Shown: one piece after another, positions 8,780 through 17,923 of the stretch | Layout: each line of letters begins with the position of its first letter | Position numbering within the stretch: the first letter of the stretch is position 1 | Made by a program: the position numbers and the translations under genes | The notes under the pieces: generated by a model | Seen by the model: only the letters and a program-made list of their open reading frames with translations | Databases searched by the model: none | What the model was told of the DNA's origin: nothing | Origin: Pseudoalteromonas marina | GTDB lineage: Bacteria > Pseudomonadota > Gammaproteobacteria > Enterobacterales > Alteromonadaceae | Direction of reading: 5' to 3' | Assembly (NCBI RefSeq): GCF_000238335.3 | Contig: NZ_AHCB03000012.1 | Coordinates: 124,001 to 188,000, forward strand | Length of the DNA stretch: 64,000 nt

Positions 8780-9937
8780 ATGGCGTTTTCAGATCAATTA
8801 CTTAACCGAGCAACCGCTGGATTAGTGGCAGTGATTATTGGTTTTGCAAGTTCCATTGCATTAATTTATCAGGTTGTGATCACTCTAGGGGGGACGCCTG
8901 ATTTAGTTGCGAGCTGGATTTTAATGCTAGGTTTAGTAATGGGAACAACCTCAATTGGTTTATCTTACTATTACAAAGTTCCTGTTTTAATTGCATGGTC
9001 GACCACTGGGGCTGCTTTGCTTATATCAAGCGCACAGGGATATAACCTAAACGAGGCGGTTGGAGCATTTATGTTTGCCGCGTTGTTGGTTTTTTTGTCG
9101 GGTATAACGGGTTGGTTTGAAAAAATAATGAACCGAATACCCAGCGAACTTGCCTGTGCCATGTTAGCGGGCGTGCTGGTTACTTTTGGTATTGATGTAT
9201 TTAATTTTATGAATGATATGCCCTTAGTTATAGGGTTAATGGTATTGGTTTATTTTGTAGGTAAGCGCTTTTTTGCGCGCTTTGCCATGCTAAGCGTGCT
9301 GATTGTGGGGGTGTTATTAGCGTGGCAATTTGGCCATGTAGATACAAGCGCATTGCAGTGGAAAATGAGTCACTTTACCTATATTGCGCCTTCGTTTAAT
9401 TTACAAGCCTGTATAAGCATTGGTTTACCTTTATATATTGTGACAATGACCTCTCAAAACTTGCCAGGTATTGCTGTGTTAAAGGCGCATAATTACAAAG
9501 CGCCTATTTCGGCATCGCTTAATGTGACGGGGCTGGTAAATGTACTTTGTGCGCCGTTTGGGGCGTATTCAATTAATTTAGCTGCGATTACGGCGGCTAT
9601 TTGTATGAGTGATGAGGCTGATAAAAACCCGGATAAACGCTATTGGGCAAGTATTGCAGGCGGTGTTTTTTACATTTTAATGGCGTTGTGTGCTGCAACT
9701 TTAGTCGGTTTGGTGGCAAGTCTGCCGCAGGCACTTATTTTGGCGTTAGCGGGTATCGCTTTGTTTGGCACTATTGCAAATAGTTTGCAGCAAGCGTTAA
9801 CGGGGTCGCAATATACTGAGGCTGCAATAGTGACGTTTTTGGTTACGGCGTCTGATTTAACGATGTTTTCAGTAGGATCTGCTTTTTGGGGAATTATAGC
9901 GGGCGTATGTACAGTAATGATCACTCGTAAAGGTTAA
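8780..9937 (+). CDS. benE: BenE-family benzoate/H+ symporter-like transporter
   Basis: 385 residues from the ATG at 8780, chosen because GAGGG lies 4 nt upstream; an in-frame ATG at 8766 (counted from the codon at 8765) lacks a site. The protein is almost entirely hydrophobic with about 11-12 membrane helices. Family-like stretches include SSIALIYQVVITLGGTP near the start, FEKIMNRIPSELACAMLAGVL in the middle and GSQYTEAAIVTFLVT near the end. BenE proteins import benzoate with protons, but no benzoate catabolic genes are nearby, so the substrate could differ. Inner membrane, monocistronic. Confidence 0.88.
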   Translation: MAFSDQLLNRATAGLVAVIIGFASSIALIYQVVITLGGTPDLVASWILMLGLVMGTTSIGLSYYYKVPVLIAWSTTGAALLISSAQGYNLNEAVGAFMFAALLVFLSGITGWFEKIMNRIPSELACAMLAGVLVTFGIDVFNFMNDMPLVIGLMVLVYFVGKRFFARFAMLSVLIVGVLLAWQFGHVDTSALQWKMSHFTYIAPSFNLQACISIGLPLYIVTMTSQNLPGIAVLKAHNYKAPISASLNVTGLVNVLCAPFGAYSINLAAITAAICMSDEADKNPDKRYWASIAGGVFYILMALCAATLVGLVASLPQALILALAGIALFGTIANSLQQALTGSQYTEAAIVTFLVTASDLTMFSVGSAFWGIIAGVCTVMITRKG

Positions 9938-9944
9938 TGACGGT

Positions 9945-10690
9945 GGGTTACTTAAAAGCGCAGCGTCTCTAGACTTCTTTGTGAATAATGGACTTTCAAA
10001 ACTGTAATGCACAAAGAGGAGTGAATGAGGAGTAAATGAGCAGCTAAAGTGACAAGCGATGTTTTAGTTTATTTTTGTAGACGTAGAGCTTGCTCACGTT
10101 AGAAGCGGCAGCTTCTTGTTATTTAATAATAAATATGACCACAGAGCACACCGAGGCGCTTTGCGCTACACAGAGTTTAAAAAATATTGGTTTGGTCACT
10201 TCTCCTGGCCTTCACTTCTCGGTGGTGAGTTAATAACTTTATACCCCGTAAAAGCGTTGCTTTTAAACGCCAGCAAGCTGCGCGTCTACCAGTAAATTTA
10301 GAAATAATGGACTTTCAAAACTGTAATGCACAAAGAGGAGTGAATGAGGAGTAAATGAGAAGAGCAATACCAATGTTTAGTTTGTTTTTGTAGACGTAGA
10401 GCTTGCTCACGTTAGAAGCGGCAGCTTCTTGTTATTTAATAATAAATATGACCACAGAGCACACCGAGGCGCTTTGCGCTACACAGAGTTAAAAAAGTAG
10501 TTATTAGTCACTTCTCGGTGTTAAGTTAGTTACGTTTACGAATAAATCGACTAAATGTAAAAGCGTTGCTTTTAAACGCCAGCAAGCTGAGCGTCTACAG
10601 GTAAATTCAGCCATGGCATTATAAATGATGGGCTTTTCACTAACTCTAAAAGCGCAGCGTCTCTTACCCTCTTTGTGAATAATGGGCATA
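9945..10690. repeat. Tandemly duplicated hairpin-repeat mosaic
   Basis: There is no gene here. Modules A-D occur twice in the same order with a period of about 313-319 bp. Module A is at 9950-10045 and 10305-10360, D at about 10077-10120 and 10390-10433, B at 10138-10175 and 10450-10490, and C at 10245-10300 and 10555-10605. A third partial module A lies at 10640-10683. The D+B segment is nearly identical in the two copies, implying recent duplication or conversion. The modules match those at 936-2052 and 23.6-24.1 kb. Confidence 0.85.
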
Positions 10691-10721
10691 AAAAAAGGCG
10701 TTAATATTAACGCCTTTTTTT
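10689..10721 (-). terminator. Intrinsic terminator of hemH
   Basis: The perfect palindrome GGCGTTAATATTAACGCC (10697-10714) is flanked by an A-run on one side and a T-run on the other, so it works in both directions. It lies just past the hemH stop. Confidence 0.85.
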
Positions 10722-10733
10722 ATATTGAGTTGA

Positions 10734-11753
10734 TTACAACATTGGTTTTAACACATCAAATATGGCTTCAATGTGGTCGTCTCTGTCGTTTAAAGCTGGG
10801 ATGTAGCGGTATTTTTCGCCGCCAGCTTCTTCAAATATTTCGCGGTTTTCGCCTTCTAACTCTTCTAGTGTTTCAAGGCAGTCGGCGCTAAAAGCAGGGC
10901 TTATAATTGCCACATCTTTAATGCCTTCGGCTGGCAGGCTTTCTAGCGTTGCATCTGTGTAGGGCTTTAACCACTCTGCTTTACCAAATCGGCTTTGGAA
11001 AGTGCTAATGACATTGTCTTTATCAAGGCCAAGCTTTTCAACAACAAGTCGCGTTGTTTGTAAGCACAGGCAATGGTACGGGTCGCCGTTGTCTAAAAAT
11101 AATTTTGGCATACCGTGGTACGAAAAAACAATTTTTTGCGGCATCCCGTTGGCTGCTAGATCTTCGCTTATGCTATTAGCTAACGATTCAATATAAGTGG
11201 TGTTTTTGTGGTAACCGTTTATAAAGTGAAGTTCAGGCACCCAGCGCCATTTGCGTAGCACGCTTGATACAGCGTCAAATGTAGACCCTGTTGTAGGGCT
11301 TGAATACTGCGGATACATTGGCATGATAATTATGCGTGTAAGGCCTTTGTCTCTTAGCTCTTCAAGGCCAGCTTCTATTGAAGGGTTGCCATAACGCATG
11401 GCCATAACAACTTCGGTGTTTGTGTAGCCTTTTTGCTTTAACAATGTGTTGAGCTTTTCGCTTTGCTGGCGCGTAATGTGCGTGAGAGGCGACCCGTTTT
11501 CTGTCCAAATACTTTTGTATAACTTTGCTGAACGTTTTGGACGTACTCGTAAAATAATGCCATGTAATATGATCATCCAAACAAGGCGTGGTATTTCTAC
11601 TATGCGTGGGTCAGATAAAAACTCGCGTAAGTAAATACGCAGTGCCGCGGCCGTTGGGGCGTCTGGGCTCCCTAAGTTAGTGAGTAATATTCCCGTTTTT
11701 TGATTAAAACGCCCGTCGTGGGGATTGTCGGTTACGGCAGAAAATCGCGACAC
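10734..11753 (-). CDS. hemH: Ferrochelatase
   Basis: 339 residues from a GTG at 11751-11753, preceded 6 nt upstream by AAGGAG (11760-11765). A TTG further upstream would place that site inside the gene and is rejected. GILLTNLGSPDAP, MRYGNPSIE, IIIMPMYPQYSSPTTGST, FSYHGMP (catalytic His) and SPAFSADCLETLEEL (acidic metal-path residues) are ferrochelatase hallmarks. The enzyme inserts Fe2+ into protoporphyrin IX at the inner face of the membrane in the last step of haem synthesis. Single gene between a repeat cluster and the signalling island. Confidence 0.96.
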   Translation of the reverse strand: MSRFSAVTDNPHDGRFNQKTGILLTNLGSPDAPTAAALRIYLREFLSDPRIVEIPRLVWMIILHGIILRVRPKRSAKLYKSIWTENGSPLTHITRQQSEKLNTLLKQKGYTNTEVVMAMRYGNPSIEAGLEELRDKGLTRIIIMPMYPQYSSPTTGSTFDAVSSVLRKWRWVPELHFINGYHKNTTYIESLANSISEDLAANGMPQKIVFSYHGMPKLFLDNGDPYHCLCLQTTRLVVEKLGLDKDNVISTFQSRFGKAEWLKPYTDATLESLPAEGIKDVAIISPAFSADCLETLEELEGENREIFEEAGGEKYRYIPALNDRDDHIEAIFDVLKPML

Positions 11754-11827
11754 GTTGTGCTCCTTCAAGCAAAGTTATATGTATATTTTAGGCTTATTGT
11801 AACGAAAAAAAGCCTGCTTTAGATCAA

Positions 11828-13162
11828 TCATTTAGCGCTTTTAATCATAATTCTAAAGGGGGTTGGTTTTTTTGCTTCAAGTTGTTGTAACTTTTCAATT
11901 GATTTACGGCTAAACACATGGCCTTTAGGTAATAACATGATGCCAGTGTGGCTTTGTATCGAGTTCCCCAATACCATATTTTCTTTAAGCTCTTGAGCAT
12001 TACAAATAGTGACCGACCCCGCTGTGCTTTTCTTCTCTTTCATTTTATTGTGGCTGGCTTCAAGTGCTCGCACAATTTTTGGATGATAAAACGTACCACT
12101 GTAAAGTTTTATAGTGTCGAGTGCGTGCTGATGATGTTCGGCCTCGTTATCGCCCACACTTTGTTCATAGGCTTCCCAATAATCACGTGCAACGCTTAAA
12201 ACCATGGCGCCAATGGGTATTTCGTTACCCGAAAGCCCTTTAGGTAACCCGTTGCCGTTATAGCGCTCATATTGATAGTAAATAGCATCAGATACATCGT
12301 GTAAATGCAGTGCAGGCATAAGCATTAGCTGCGCGGTGCTTGGGTGTGTGTAAAAGGTTTTGCGTTGTGCTTCGGTTAGTTTATTCACTGGTTTTTTATA
12401 AAGATCGGGGTCCATGGCTAGCAATCCTATTTGTGCTAGGTAACCCGCAGTTGGCGCAAGTTCGATACTTTTTTGCGATGTATTTAGATACAAGGCTATA
12501 TGCGTACAGGTATTGGCAATGTTTTGTGCTCTGTTACCATCGAGATAAGGGTTTGCATTAATAAAATTGTAGAGCAGTTCTACGGTAGATTTATGCTCGT
12601 TTTTTTCTCGTTCATTTGCTTTTTCAAGCTGCCTGAGCACTTGTTTTATTTGCTTTGTACGCTTTTCTACTCTGAGTTCTAACGACTGGTTCAGTTCGGT
12701 TAATTGCGCATTTTGTTTTTTGACATGCGCTTGAAGTAGTTCGTTGTGCTTTTTTAAGCGAAACTTTTCAACTGCTGATTTTATAACCCCGATTAAGTGA
12801 TCGTTTTGCCAAGGCTTTTGAATGTAGGCGTTAATACCCCCATCGTTTACTGCACTAACCGTTGACTCTAGATCAGAATAGCCCGTTAGCAAAATACGTT
12901 GAGTATCAGGAGCTAGCTTTTTTGCTTTGGCTAAAAACTCTGCGCCGCTCATTTTGGGCATACGCATGTCACTTATGACCACATCAAACTGTGTGGCTGT
13001 CATTTTTTGAAGTGCGTCGTGTCCGTCGGTCGATACAACCACATTAAATTTGTTCATTCGTAACAGCCGTACAAGTGACTTTAAAACACTTGCTTCGTCG
13101 TCTAGGCATAAAATGTGGGCAGGTCTGTTGTTAAATTCTTCTAGTTCAGAGGTTTTTTGCAT
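11828..13162 (-). CDS. Response regulator with degenerate HD-GYP-like domain
   Basis: 444 residues from the ATG at 13162; a TTG 18 nt upstream is possible. The receiver domain (about 15-130) has phosphoacceptor Asp65 and Lys in QKPW. A coiled coil follows (about 135-190), then an HD-GYP-like domain (about 195-345). Canonical catalytic residues are lost: the HD pair is Ala243-Gln244 (LAQIGLL), the HHE motif is YQYE (296-299), and GYP is GLP (305-307), although a downstream His273 and RDYW Asp remain. Cyclic-di-GMP hydrolysis is therefore unlikely, and a binding or scaffold role is inferred. It is divergent from the CheY-like gene across 245 bp. Confidence 0.88.
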   Translation of the reverse strand: MQKTSELEEFNNRPAHILCLDDEASVLKSLVRLLRMNKFNVVVSTDGHDALQKMTATQFDVVISDMRMPKMSGAEFLAKAKKLAPDTQRILLTGYSDLESTVSAVNDGGINAYIQKPWQNDHLIGVIKSAVEKFRLKKHNELLQAHVKKQNAQLTELNQSLELRVEKRTKQIKQVLRQLEKANEREKNEHKSTVELLYNFINANPYLDGNRAQNIANTCTHIALYLNTSQKSIELAPTAGYLAQIGLLAMDPDLYKKPVNKLTEAQRKTFYTHPSTAQLMLMPALHLHDVSDAIYYQYERYNGNGLPKGLSGNEIPIGAMVLSVARDYWEAYEQSVGDNEAEHHQHALDTIKLYSGTFYHPKIVRALEASHNKMKEKKSTAGSVTICNAQELKENMVLGNSIQSHTGIMLLPKGHVFSRKSIEKLQQLEAKKPTPFRIMIKSAK

Positions 13163-13407
13163 AAAAGTAAAGCCAGCCAAATCTGATATACGGTTAAATT
13201 TAGTCTAACCTCGGCTTATAAACAACTGAATTGGCGGATTTTATTAATCGCAACAAACTTTATTAAAGCGTCAATTTAAATTGCATAAAAAAACAATTAA
13301 AACCCCGCATAAAAAGCGAATTTTAGGCTATTTTTTTTGCAGAAATTACTAATTACTTCTACTCTAAAACAGAAGGTTACGTACTAATATTGTATAGCGA
13401 GGACTGT

Positions 13408-13773
13408 ATGCCAATACCGGTTACAATAGCTGATGACTCAGCACTTTCAAGAAAAACAATTAAACGCGCACTTCCTGAAGATTGGGATATTACAATTCAC
13501 GAAGCCAAAAATGGGGTTGAAGCGCTAGATGCTGTGCATGCCGGGTTAGCAGAGGTACTGTTTTTAGACTTGCAAATGCCACAAATGGATGGCTTTGAAG
13601 TGTTAAAAGAGCTGCAGCAAGAGCATCAAAAAACCATTGTTATAGTGATTAGCGCAGATATTCAACCTGCAGCACAGGCGCTTGTTAGCTCTATGGGCGC
13701 TTTTAGGTTTTTACAAAAGCCTTTAAAAGCCGACCAATTACGCGAAACCTTGCTGGATGTTGGCTTGTTATGA
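13408..13773 (+). CDS. CheY-like single-domain response regulator
   Basis: 121 residues from ATG 13408, preceded by GCGAGGACTGT; an in-frame TTG at 13390 is a worse start. It is a complete receiver with the acidic pair in IADDSALS, phosphoacceptor Asp54 in LFLDLQMPQMDG, a Ser switch in VISAD and Lys in LQKPL. There is no output domain. Its stop overlaps the next gene by 4 bp (ATGA), so it is translationally coupled to a CheC-like phosphatase that probably dephosphorylates it. Confidence 0.93.
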   Translation: MPIPVTIADDSALSRKTIKRALPEDWDITIHEAKNGVEALDAVHAGLAEVLFLDLQMPQMDGFEVLKELQQEHQKTIVIVISADIQPAAQALVSSMGAFRFLQKPLKADQLRETLLDVGLL

Positions 13774-14345
13774 TTGAAATAAACGAAGACGAGCGCGATG
13801 CGCTTCAAGAAATAATGAACATTTCTATGGGGCAAGCGGCCGATGCGCTTGCTCGACTTATTCAAACCAAAGTGTCTTTGTCTATTCCTGCTATTCAAGC
13901 AATGTCTCCTGAAGATTTTCAGGGAATGATTAATAGCCTTTCAAATAACTGGTTTGCACGACAGTCGTTCACGGGCACTATTCGTGGTGAAGTGATAATG
14001 AGCATGCACAAAGACGGTTGCAATGCGTTGGCTGAAGTAATGGATTTTGACTTACCGCTTGATGAAGCCGCAACAGAAGAACTTGTTTTAGAAATTACCA
14101 ATATTTTATCTGCTGCTTGCCTACAAGGCTTTACCAGTCAGCTTGAGTTATCAACGCAATTAAATATGCCTGCGTTTTATTATCCGGTGCAATCTGCTCA
14201 CAGTAATGAGTGGTCGTCTATTTTAATTATAGAAGTTGAATTTTTTATTGAGCAAATGCAATTCGATGCGCGCATACTCATTGGCTTAAGTGAAGGGTCT
14301 ATTGAACAGCTGTTAATACCAATCAAAGCCTTATTGGAGGATTGA
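13770..14345 (+). CDS. CheC-like response-regulator phosphatase
   Basis: 191 residues with two CheC active-site motifs: E14-x-x-N17 (ALQEIMNISMGQAADAL) and E108-x-x-N111 (LVLEITNILSAA). Both phosphatase sites look intact. CheC-family proteins hydrolyse phospho-CheY; no CheD or flagellar genes are in view. The most likely substrate is the CheY-like protein encoded directly upstream, with possible activity on other receivers of the island. The final codons carry the RBS of the next gene (GGAGG at 14336-14340). Confidence 0.88.
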   Translation: MIEINEDERDALQEIMNISMGQAADALARLIQTKVSLSIPAIQAMSPEDFQGMINSLSNNWFARQSFTGTIRGEVIMSMHKDGCNALAEVMDFDLPLDEAATEELVLEITNILSAACLQGFTSQLELSTQLNMPAFYYPVQSAHSNEWSSILIIEVEFFIEQMQFDARILIGLSEGSIEQLLIPIKALLED

Positions 14346-15622
14346 TGGAAAAAAGCGAGTTTGAACGCGTCATTGAGCAACTTCCTATTGGTGCCTGTAT
14401 TATAAATCAGGATATGACAATCACTTTCGCTAACCCTACGTTTTTAGGTGGATTAACTATTCGCCAACCCGATTTAGTTGGCCAACCTCTATTAACTGTA
14501 TTTGAAGAACAAGCGCGTTTTTTAAAACGTAAAATTGACAGTGTATTTATTTTAAAAAACCCAAGCTTTAGTTACTGGCAACAACGCCCCCATGTATTCC
14601 CCATGCGAAGCAGTCGACCCATTACAGGGGATGAATCGCAAATGTACCAAAATGTGCAATTTATGCCGCTATCAAATGAAAATGCAGAGGTTACGCATGT
14701 CAGTATTTTTGTGACAGATGTAACCGCAGAGGCCAGTTATTTTATTCAGCAATCTGATTTAAAAAATGCGCTAGAAGACGAGCATCAACAATTAAAGGCA
14801 CTGCATCAAGAGTTAAAAGTAGCGCAAAAGAAAATGCTGCAATCAGAAAAAATGGCGTCTATAGGTCAGTTGGCCGCAGGGGTTGCACATGAAATTAATA
14901 ACCCAATAGGGTTTGTGAGCTCAAACCTAGAAACGCTCAAGGATTATGCGTTAAAACTAATAAAAACAACGCAGACGCAAAAAAAAATCATTGTAAAACA
15001 GGCTGAAGATCGCTTTATTAAATTACTTGAGGATGTATACGAACGCCAGGGTGTTGACTTTATAATAGAAGATTTACCGGAGCTACTCGATGAGTCGCTA
15101 GATGGTGCAGAGCGAGTTAAAAAAATTGTTAATAGCTTACGAGATTTTGCATTAAGCGATGAAGAAAGCTGGATGGAAGTAGACTTATGCGCTGAGATTG
15201 AGTCTACTTTGATTGTGTTAAAAAATGAGCTCAAATATAAAGTTCAAATTGAAAAGCAGTTCCCTGCAGAGCCTGTTTTTTTATGGGGTAAGGCCAGTAA
15301 AATACGGCAACTCTTGTTTAATACTATTTTAAACTCGTTACAGGCTATGGTTTCTGGAGGAACACTGACCATTGAGTGTAAGCAAGAGCAAGACAAAATA
15401 AGGCTTATTATTGAAGACACTGGCGCAGGTATTGCTGAGTCTGATTTAGAGCGAATTTTTGACCCCTTTTATACAACCAAAGAGGTTGGGCAAGGTACCG
15501 GTTTAGGCTTGTCTGAGGTGTACACCATTATTGAAGAGCACGAGGCAAGTGTTGATGTACTGAGTAAAGTGGGTGAAGGCAGTCGCTTTGTGTTTGTTTT
15601 CAATACCCCAAAAAGTTCATGA
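14345..15622 (+). CDS. PAS-domain sensor histidine kinase
   Basis: 425 residues from ATG 14345, which overlaps the upstream stop (TGATG) and has GGAGG four bases before it. The PAS domain spans about 5-125 (IGACIINQDMTITFANP). A coiled coil of about 135-172 precedes the H-box MASIGQLAAGVAHEINNP with phosphoacceptor His182. The ATPase domain has an N-box (FNTILNSLQAM), G1 (IEDTGAGI), F-box (FDPFYTTKEVG) and G2 (GTGLGL). No membrane helix is visible, so it is a cytoplasmic sensor. The close operon suggests it phosphorylates the CheY-like regulator and/or the downstream REC proteins. Confidence 0.93.
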   Translation: MEKSEFERVIEQLPIGACIINQDMTITFANPTFLGGLTIRQPDLVGQPLLTVFEEQARFLKRKIDSVFILKNPSFSYWQQRPHVFPMRSSRPITGDESQMYQNVQFMPLSNENAEVTHVSIFVTDVTAEASYFIQQSDLKNALEDEHQQLKALHQELKVAQKKMLQSEKMASIGQLAAGVAHEINNPIGFVSSNLETLKDYALKLIKTTQTQKKIIVKQAEDRFIKLLEDVYERQGVDFIIEDLPELLDESLDGAERVKKIVNSLRDFALSDEESWMEVDLCAEIESTLIVLKNELKYKVQIEKQFPAEPVFLWGKASKIRQLLFNTILNSLQAMVSGGTLTIECKQEQDKIRLIIEDTGAGIAESDLERIFDPFYTTKEVGQGTGLGLSEVYTIIEEHEASVDVLSKVGEGSRFVFVFNTPKSS

Positions 15623-15916
15623 GTTAAAAAACAGCGCTAAGAGAGGCATGTTTTGTGACTAAAGGTTGATTGAATAGTGTTGCTGGTATTGTTTATTATT
15701 AGCTAATTATATTGGATTGGTATTTTTTATTATATTAATTCTTTACGATTGGATTGGTGGTTTGTAGATAGCAAGTGATATATTTGCATTAGGGTTACAT
15801 GTTATTTAAATGTAAATTACTGTTACCCTATCATTTTAATGACGGCAGGCTTTTTAAGTACTGTTGTATTAGCTGTTTTGATCTTTTTTAAGATTGAATA
15901 ACAATAGGAGCCAATA

Positions 15917-17923
15917 GTGGAACCTAGTATCCTTTTGGTTGATGATGAAGTTAATGTTTTGCGCTCTTTACGGCGTGTATTGCAGCGCGCCGGCTTTAAG
16001 GTAAGTGTAGCCGAAAGTGGCCCTGAGGCGCTTGAATACTTAAAAACAAGCGACGTATCTATTATTGTGACTGACTACCGAATGCCTAATATGACAGGGG
16101 CTGATTTACTTCGAGAAGTTAAAATTCACTGGCCAGAAATAATAAATATAGTGCTTAGTGGTCATGCAGATTTTAATTCGGTGGTTGAGCTTCTTAACCA
16201 AGGACTGGCGATTAAGTTTTTACAAAAGCCTTGGAATGAAAATGAACTGATAACAACCATTGAACAAGCGCAACAACTCTATTGCAAGCGTATTGCTCAG
16301 CACGAGCGTGACCAACTACTTTTAGGTAGCGTTACCGCGCTTATTGAAATAGACGAAAATGGTAAAATAAACCGTTTTAATGCGCCTGCGCAGTCTTTGT
16401 TTTCAGGTTTATACAGCTTTGTTGATGATTACATAATTAATATAGACGCACAGCCAAATAAAGACGATTTGACGGCCTTTTTAAGTAATAAAACCAATAT
16501 GTTATTTATTGCTCGTAAATGCGCAGAAAGCGAAAAAGAATACGAGTTTATTTTGGAACGCTATTGGTCTGATGATTTTTGTCAGTTACTTAAGCTGTCG
16601 GTTAACCCTAGTAAGTCGAGTGACAAATTTTTAATAGAAAGCTTTGGTGATTTTTTAATTAAAGAACCTGCTTTTTATCAACAGCTAAATGATTATGAAA
16701 GTGAAAACACTAGCTACACGGTTATTTTTATCGGTATTGCTAAATTTGAACTTATTGCTGATTTATTAGATTACCAAAGCGCTTACGAGTTTACACATTT
16801 GCTTGCAAAAGTATTGCACAATACCTTTGGTGAAAAGGTAAAAATGTGTCAAAAGCATTCTAACCAGTTTATGTTATCTGTACCTCACGCAAGTAACGAT
16901 GCCACATTACTTGCCGCTCTTAATAAAACAATGAGCTTATTTAGCGATGCGATACCCCAGCGTTATAAAGGAATGAGTTTAGAGCTTTATGGGGTTTACG
17001 GCATTTTTCCTGAAGATGTTTTGTCAGGTAAGGAACTTATAAATCATCTTAGCCTGAACATGAATTACCTAGCAAAAAAACAGCAACGCTTTTTTACACG
17101 CTTTGATGCAGAGTTAGTGAACGATTACCGAAAAAACTTTGAACTAAGTAGGCTGCTTTTTAAAGCAATTGATAACGAAGAATTTAGTTTATGTTTTCAG
17201 CCAAAAATAGATTTAAAAACACATAAGGTAAGTGGTGCTGAGGTGCTTATTAGGTGGTATGAGCCGACAAAGTATGGGTGGGTGTCTCCGGCTTTGTTTA
17301 TTCCTATTTCTGAATGTGATGGCCAAATTATTGCTATAAGTCGATTTGTAATTTCACAAAGTTTTAAACAGCTTAAGCAATGGAACATGCAAAAAGTTGA
17401 AGTAGGTAAACTCGCTATAAACCTTTCTGCTCGGCAAATTAAAGAAGACCCTGAATGGATAGACTTTATGCTTGAGTCTCTAAATGAGAACAACCTCAGT
17501 GCATCAAACATTCAGTTTGAGTTAACAGAAACCTACCTAATGGATGATCTAACAAAATGCCAACTACAAATAACCAGATTAAGAAGCTTAGGGTTTGAAG
17601 TCCAAATTGATGATTTTGGTATAGGTTATTCATCACTTGCGTATCTTTCAAAGTTATCAATCGATGGCATAAAATTAGATAAAGAGCTGATAAGTGGTTT
17701 AGATTCATCCCTTGAAATGCAAAGTATGATCAGAAACATTGTGCGTATGTCCCATGATCTTAATTTAAAGGTGATTGCAGAAGGAGTCGAAACGGCTCAC
17801 GAATGTAAATTGGTAGAAAGACTTGGCTGTGATTATATTCAAGGCTTTTATTTTTCTAGACCTTTGCCTGCGGATGAGTTTTATGATTACTTAATAAATA
17901 CAAATGTGCGCGGTGATGAATGA
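15917..17923 (+). CDS. Response regulator with degenerate GGDEF and intact EAL domain
   Basis: 668 residues from a GTG start (15917) with TAGGAG 6 nt upstream. The receiver is at 1-125 (Asp53). A middle region of unclear fold is followed by a GGDEF-like domain whose signature is HSNQF (314-318), so cyclase activity is not expected. The C-terminal EAL domain starts AEVLIRW (Glu442) and keeps NLSAR, FELTETYL, IDDFGIGYSSL, IKLDK, AEGVET and QGFYFSRP, consistent with an active cyclic-di-GMP phosphodiesterase. The stop overlaps the next gene by 4 bp. It probably lowers c-di-GMP when its receiver is phosphorylated. Confidence 0.93.
   Translation: MEPSILLVDDEVNVLRSLRRVLQRAGFKVSVAESGPEALEYLKTSDVSIIVTDYRMPNMTGADLLREVKIHWPEIINIVLSGHADFNSVVELLNQGLAIKFLQKPWNENELITTIEQAQQLYCKRIAQHERDQLLLGSVTALIEIDENGKINRFNAPAQSLFSGLYSFVDDYIINIDAQPNKDDLTAFLSNKTNMLFIARKCAESEKEYEFILERYWSDDFCQLLKLSVNPSKSSDKFLIESFGDFLIKEPAFYQQLNDYESENTSYTVIFIGIAKFELIADLLDYQSAYEFTHLLAKVLHNTFGEKVKMCQKHSNQFMLSVPHASNDATLLAALNKTMSLFSDAIPQRYKGMSLELYGVYGIFPEDVLSGKELINHLSLNMNYLAKKQQRFFTRFDAELVNDYRKNFELSRLLFKAIDNEEFSLCFQPKIDLKTHKVSGAEVLIRWYEPTKYGWVSPALFIPISECDGQIIAISRFVISQSFKQLKQWNMQKVEVGKLAINLSARQIKEDPEWIDFMLESLNENNLSASNIQFELTETYLMDDLTKCQLQITRLRSLGFEVQIDDFGIGYSSLAYLSKLSIDGIKLDKELISGLDSSLEMQSMIRNIVRMSHDLNLKVIAEGVETAHECKLVERLGCDYIQGFYFSRPLPADEFYDYLINTNVRGDE

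Noticed and set aside
10504..10689. Minus-strand ORF inside the second repeat cluster
   Set aside because: It spans hairpin modules and ends in the hemH terminator region; no coding signal.
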